NCBI GenBank assembly: GCA_015847255.1
Contig: JADLZK010004649.1
Location: 124,001 to 188,000 of the forward strand
Direction: 5' to 3'
Source: Hyparrhenia diplandra
Lineage: Eukaryota > Streptophyta > Magnoliopsida > Poales > Poaceae
Length of the DNA stretch: 64,000 nucleotides
The notes beneath the pieces were generated by a model. The model saw only the letters and a list, made by a program, of their open reading frames with translations, was not told where the DNA came from and made no database searches. Positions within the stretch are counted from its first letter, which is position 1. Each line of letters opens with the position of its first letter. A program made the translations under genes and the position numbers. Shown here one piece after another: positions 59,865 through 64,000 of the stretch.

Positions 59865-62336
59865 ATGTCCGCCATCCCCGCGCGCTCCGGTCAATCGCCT
59901 TCGGCCCCCACTGCATCCACTCCGACCATGCCGCCACTGAAGAAGAGCAAAAAAGCATCGAAGAGGCCAAGACCGGGACCCAGTATTGACGGTGAAGTGT
60001 CTCTCCTCCTTCCTGTTGTGTTCGGTGATCCCATTCTGTTGCTTATACAGGGTCGCCTAGATTAGCTCCTATGGTAGCTCTGTTTTGCTTCTGTTGATGG
60101 CATCCTTCTAGAAGGGTCTTGCCGGTCTTTGGTTCCTGGAGGTGTTTGTCTAGAGTTGATCTCAACGAGTAGGGTCTTGTCATTTTGTTCATGTCTGTAA
60201 GATGGAATCCCCATAAATTGCTATTTTGTTTTCAATAATAGCAGGGTCATGGTATTTGGTCTTAAAAAAATAGCTCTTATGAACCCGGATTAGCTGCAGG
60301 TGCTTTGGAGCTAGCTATGAATTTGTGAGATATGCACCTGATGTTTCTGAAAATCTAGTCATATAGGCTCCCATGTACTAGTCTCGCTAGGACCTTGTGG
60401 TCTGTTTGAGTTTCATCAATGTGGCTGGGACATTGCTCAGTTCACTTGAATAAATAGTTCAAGTAGTATGTCCATGTTGTCAACAAAAAAAAATAGCATG
60501 TCCAGAAACTTGAAAAATACTTACTGCAATTATCTGTTAATTAACATTCTATCAGTCCATGTTTTACAGTCGTCCGATTAATCGTCCTAGTCGGTCCCAT
60601 GGCGACTAGTTTTGGTAGTGTCGACTAGTCGACTAGGCGCGATCGCGATTAATCGGCCTAGTCGGTCCCAAGGCGACTAGGTTCGACCGGACGACTGCAA
60701 AACATTGCTATCAGTATCTTGCTGCTGCCACCATTTGATCAGTTTTTGGTTCTTGTTGAATCCTCTGATGTAGGCGATGCCGACAAATCACTTGGACTTG
60801 CACAACCCCTTAAGGCCCCGTTCGGCAGCCACCGTTCCGCCCGGAACAGACACGGAACGGATCCTGCCCCCTCTCCGGAGGGAACGATTCCGGGTCGTTC
60901 CCGGTCATTCCGGCCGTGGAATGGTCCCTGAGCTATGGAACCGAACGAGCCCTAAATTGTAATGGTCTTGCATGACCGTGTACATATTTAATGGACAAAT
61001 GTTTATTTCAATTAGCTGTTAATTAACATTCCACATGGACACCAGTCCATCTTTAGTTCTTTACAACCATCTTGTGGCCTGACATACCTATAGCAGTTAT
61101 AGACATACCTCATTGCTTACTTTTTGTATTGTTATATACTTGATTCTACATACAAGGTGCAGGGTCACTGAGCTTCGGGTTGTACAACTCCTGGATGTCC
61201 TATATGTGATAATATCCACGATTATACCTCAAAGAAGGGATGAAATAAACAACTATTACTGTTTTCCAATTTGCAGTTAATAATATTTTATTGATGCTGT
61301 GTATGTATCGACCATTATAAACAACAACAACAACAACAACAGTATCGACCATTATAAACATGACATAAAAAAGAAATCAGTCTACCCTGTTTACTGTACT
61401 TTGAATACGCTAAGCATTTAGCCACCTATCATATTTTTAATGTGTTTGGAATCAGGCTAAAAAAGGATGGGTTAAAGTAACATACTGGAATAGATTTGAC
61501 GCTGCTAATTTCTACCAACTGTTTGCCTCCTGTATACTCATCTGATGGCCTGTAACTAATAACTATATTTGAACTCAGAGTCTAAAGTGCAGCGCCAGTC
61601 CATGATTTGCGTCAAAAAAGACTTACTGCAGGCAATACACATTTAGTGATATGAACACATAATCTTCAAGAATACTACAAAAAGAAATGTCCTTACTAAT
61701 TGATCCAACACAGGCAAAGATACTTGCATGTGTAATGAAGAATCTTGCTTTTATAAAGAGTGTTTACACATCACTGTTGTTATTTTGCTGGAATTGTTGT
61801 CAACCTAAATGTCCTAATCAGCAATTATGCCATATAACTTGCCTTCTTTAGCTTGCTCTGTTGTGCCCGATGGCTGCGGCACACGCGCGGGGTTTTGGCT
61901 AGTTATTATAATATTTTCGAGTAAATAACATGGGTCTGATCCTGCGTAGCTAGCTGTTTTACATTTCAGCTGTGAATGATGCAAAGTGGTGCTTGACTGT
62001 AAAGGGTGTAGGAGAGGCTAGTCGTACAGATTAAGGATTGCTGGTATGAATGTGTTTCCCTAATTTGACTTTTTGCTTTTTGTCCATGCAGTTGGTATAT
62101 TCACAAGGTCAAATGCAAAGAAGGCTACTGAAGCTGAAATCTCCAACCAGACTAGAGGAAGTTTAACCTTGACTTTCTTGAATCAAATTTCATTCAAGTT
62201 GTACAAACAACAGTCCATTTGTATACTAACTATATCATGCATTGTAGCTGATGAAGGCCAGCAAAATGGCTGCCAGACTGAAGGAGATGACAACATACAC
62301 ATTGAACTGTTGGCAAGCAGTGCTGCAGCTACTTGA
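59865..62336 (+). CDS. Gene-like two-exon unit inside the nested CACTA element, function unknown
   Basis: AGTATATATTGGG at about 59699 is a likely TATA box. Exon 1 (59865-59991) starts ATG and ends in a basic stretch, PPLKKSKKASKRPRP, that resembles a nuclear localisation signal; a GT donor follows. After a 2.1 kb intron, exon 2 (62092-62336, acceptor CATGCAG) continues in frame with GIFTRSNAKKATEAE and ends in a Gln/Glu/Asp-rich tail before TGA. The ORF is about 123 residues. A smaller exon structure for 62150-62250 is possible (acceptor TTGTAG near 62249). It may be a captured host fragment or a transposon accessory gene; I recognise no family. Confidence 0.4.
60562..60702. mobile_element. 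MITE with TTTTACAGTCGTCCG ends
   Basis: Terminal TTTTACAGTCGTCCG is answered by CGGACGACTGCAAAA. The interior repeats GATTAATCG and CCTAGTCGGTCCCA(A/T)GGCGACTAG. It lies in the intron of the gene-like unit. Confidence 0.75.
60814..60952. mobile_element. PIF/Harbinger-like MITE
   Basis: Ends GGCCCCGTTCGG and CCGAACGAGCCC with TAA on both sides (60811-60813, 60953-60955). GC-rich, about 139 bases. Confidence 0.75.
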
Positions 62337-63226
62337 CTTTGAATGCTTTTGTTTGAACTTATGCCAATTGGTTTGGTGATCCTTAAATGTAACTGACGTG
62401 TGATGATCCTTGTCACTATCTGTGATGATTTGAATGTAAATGTAATGGCAATGGGACCTCTCTCCATATATATATGTATGTTATATTTCAATGTATATGT
62501 GATGATCTTTGTGACTTTCTGTCATGATTTGAATGTGATGTCAATTTAAATTTTAAAACTGGCCGCCCATGGGCCAAATTCGTTTTTATGACAAATATTT
62601 TTGTCATACTATTTATGCCACGTCATGTGCCACATCATACACATGGACATTTGTCATCATTCTATCTACTATGTTATGACAAATATAGTGACAAATATCT
62701 TGGTGACAAACTACGCAATAGTCACTAAGATTAGTGACAATTGGCTCTGTTAGTTATAGAAGGGGTTTAATGACCCACCTTCTATGACAACTGCCATATA
62801 GTCACGTAGGGGGTACAATGACAAGAAAAAGGCTATAATTGTCACAATTATATTGTCACAGAAGGCCTAAACTGTTGTAGTGAGATAGAGGTCGTGGGTT
62901 TGAGTCATGTTGACCGCACAATTATTGAAATTGCTTGAAAAATGATGGAAAAATTGAGTTGGATTGCGGCCGGCTGTAGCTAGCTGATGGCGGCCTCCCT
63001 AAATTTTTTTACTATTATTTTTTTTTTTTTTTTCATATTTTTTCTTTGCCGTGTGTTTTTTCTTTTGCCGAGTGTTTTCTACACTTTACCAAGTGCCCAA
63101 TAAAAAACACTCGACAAAGGGTCTCTTTGCCGAGTAAACTGCACTCGAGTGTTCTTTGCCGAGTGTATAAGGGTCTTTGTCGTTGTTTTAGACACTTTCA
63201 GCAAAGAGCCTAATTCGATAGTGACA

Positions 63227-64000
63227 TACAACCATTTTGGGTAACCACTAACAAACTAGAAAAGTTCGTCACACTAGCCCAAGCCATGTAGATCTCATAG
63301 TTGTAATATGTGTCCTACATGTTGTTGATATTTCTAACACGATCCTCATTAGGAAGGCGAGAGAAATATAAATGGGATATCTATCTAATCATGTTAGCTT
63401 GGATATGGGATTAACCTCATGATCCAACAAAGCGGAGTTAGGCGGTGTTAGTAGTGGGATGTAAACTTAGCATCATTATCTATAGTGGAGTTAATCTCAC
63501 CGGGATATGTACTCAAGGTATACCACTCATTTCTAGGCATTACCTATACACTAGTCGTCACCCTAGCAATAACGCTCTAAGATAAAAGAATGAACATGAT
63601 ATCCGCAGTTTACGGATAGAAATACCAATTGTAGCACTTCACCGGGGAGTAATCCGGGTATCGTATTTATATTTTACCACGTGGGAAGGGAGTCTATGGA
63701 AAGGTAGAGAGAAAGGATATCAAATGATTTATATTGTGATTTATTTATGAGATCCACCTTACAGTAGTGTAATGCAGAGTAGCCATATGCATAACTCAAC
63801 AGGATAAGTCACAGGATAAAGATAATTATATAAATGATAAATACCCAAGTCTAAAATCATCATAAGCCACTAGAATCATATGAGCTATTAACATGTTATA
63901 GAAAGAATAGAATGAATATTCCTAAGATACTCCTAATCATATATGTCAATGAATACTACAATTAGTGCAATACATCTAGCTATCATGGCAAGGTTAGATT
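63227..64000. other. No recognised feature
   Basis: AT-rich sequence with no open frame of interest, repeat or RNA gene recognised. Confidence 0.45.

Larger units (their letters stand above)
58962..62882 (+). mobile_element. Nested CACTA element carrying a gene-like unit
   Basis: Ends CACTACAAGAAATTTGGCC and, on the minus strand, CACTACAACAGTTTAGGCC; duplication AGA at 58959-58961 and 62883-62885. Subterminal zones repeat TTGTGAC/ATGACAA and AGTCA motifs. It inserted into the TTTGCCGAGTG element and so is younger. Within it lie a TATA box (59699), a two-exon open frame and two MITEs; no transposase was found. Confidence 0.9.
57777..63223. mobile_element. CACTA element with TTTGCCGAGTG repeats, host of a nested element
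   Basis: Ends CACTACCGGAATC and, on the minus strand, CACTATCGAATTAG, with the duplication ACA at 57774-57776 and 63224-63226. Subterminal zones (57825-57970, 58660-58740 and 63045-63190) are packed with CTTTGCCGAGTG/CACTCGGCAAAG. Without the insertion it is about 1.5 kb and has no transposase. This motif family is common in panicoid grasses. Confidence 0.88.

Overview
The window is plant nuclear DNA, most likely from a grass and probably a panicoid. The reasons are many CACTA-type DNA transposons (including the family with TTTGCCGAGTG subterminal repeats), long-LTR Ty3-type retrotransposons, small TTA/TAA-target MITEs, GC-rich islands, and a diterpene cyclase close in sequence to grass copalyl diphosphate synthases. 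The species cannot be named from sequence alone. No prokaryotic features are present.

Layout. 1-0.87 kb: retrotransposon debris. 0.87-12.9 kb: a Ty3-type LTR retrotransposon with 3.1 kb LTRs, a 5 bp target duplication (ACAAA), gag and protease remnants and no polymerase; a second, minus-strand LTR element is nested in its 5' LTR. 13.0-19.8 kb: two CACTA-type elements, the second carrying a decayed domain resembling the RNase H1 N-terminal domain. 20.4-27.25 kb: a tandem array with three-monomer higher-order repeats of about 1,265 bp, doubled into about 2.53 kb. 27.4-28.4 kb: a small CACTA element. 28.9-33.8 kb, minus strand: a class II diterpene cyclase gene (DxDD type, 11 recognisable exons) with a 1.2 kb foldback transposon in its last intron. 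34.7-35.9 kb: a CACTA element upstream of that gene. 36-53 kb: repeat-rich DNA with a 2.0 kb gag-only LTR element, a solo LTR, a second decayed copy of the 17-19 kb CACTA family and several local duplications. 53.3-55.5 kb: a MITE followed by a two-exon CYP71-clan cytochrome P450 on the plus strand. 56.7-63.2 kb: CACTA elements, one nested in another, with target duplications AGA and ACA; the inner one carries a two-exon gene-like unit.

Host genes and how they may work together. Only two host genes are convincing: the class II diterpene cyclase, which would make a copalyl-type diphosphate from geranylgeranyl diphosphate, and the P450, which could oxidise a derived diterpene. They are about 20 kb apart with only transposons between. 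This resembles the clustered diterpenoid defence genes known in rice and barnyard grass, but no class I synthase is visible. The cyclase has Phe and Tyr where gibberellin-type ent-CPS enzymes keep the catalytic His/Asn pair, so it is unlikely to be the hormone enzyme. Each gene carries two apparent single-base frameshifts, which may be real decay or uncorrected sequence errors.

The strongest observations are the altered dyad, the cyclase-P450 pairing, the two-level higher-order repeat, the recurring CACTA elements that each carry a TATA box, CT-rich leader and GC-rich pseudo-exon, and the RNase H1 N-like domain with a C-terminal hydrophobic tail inside a CACTA family.
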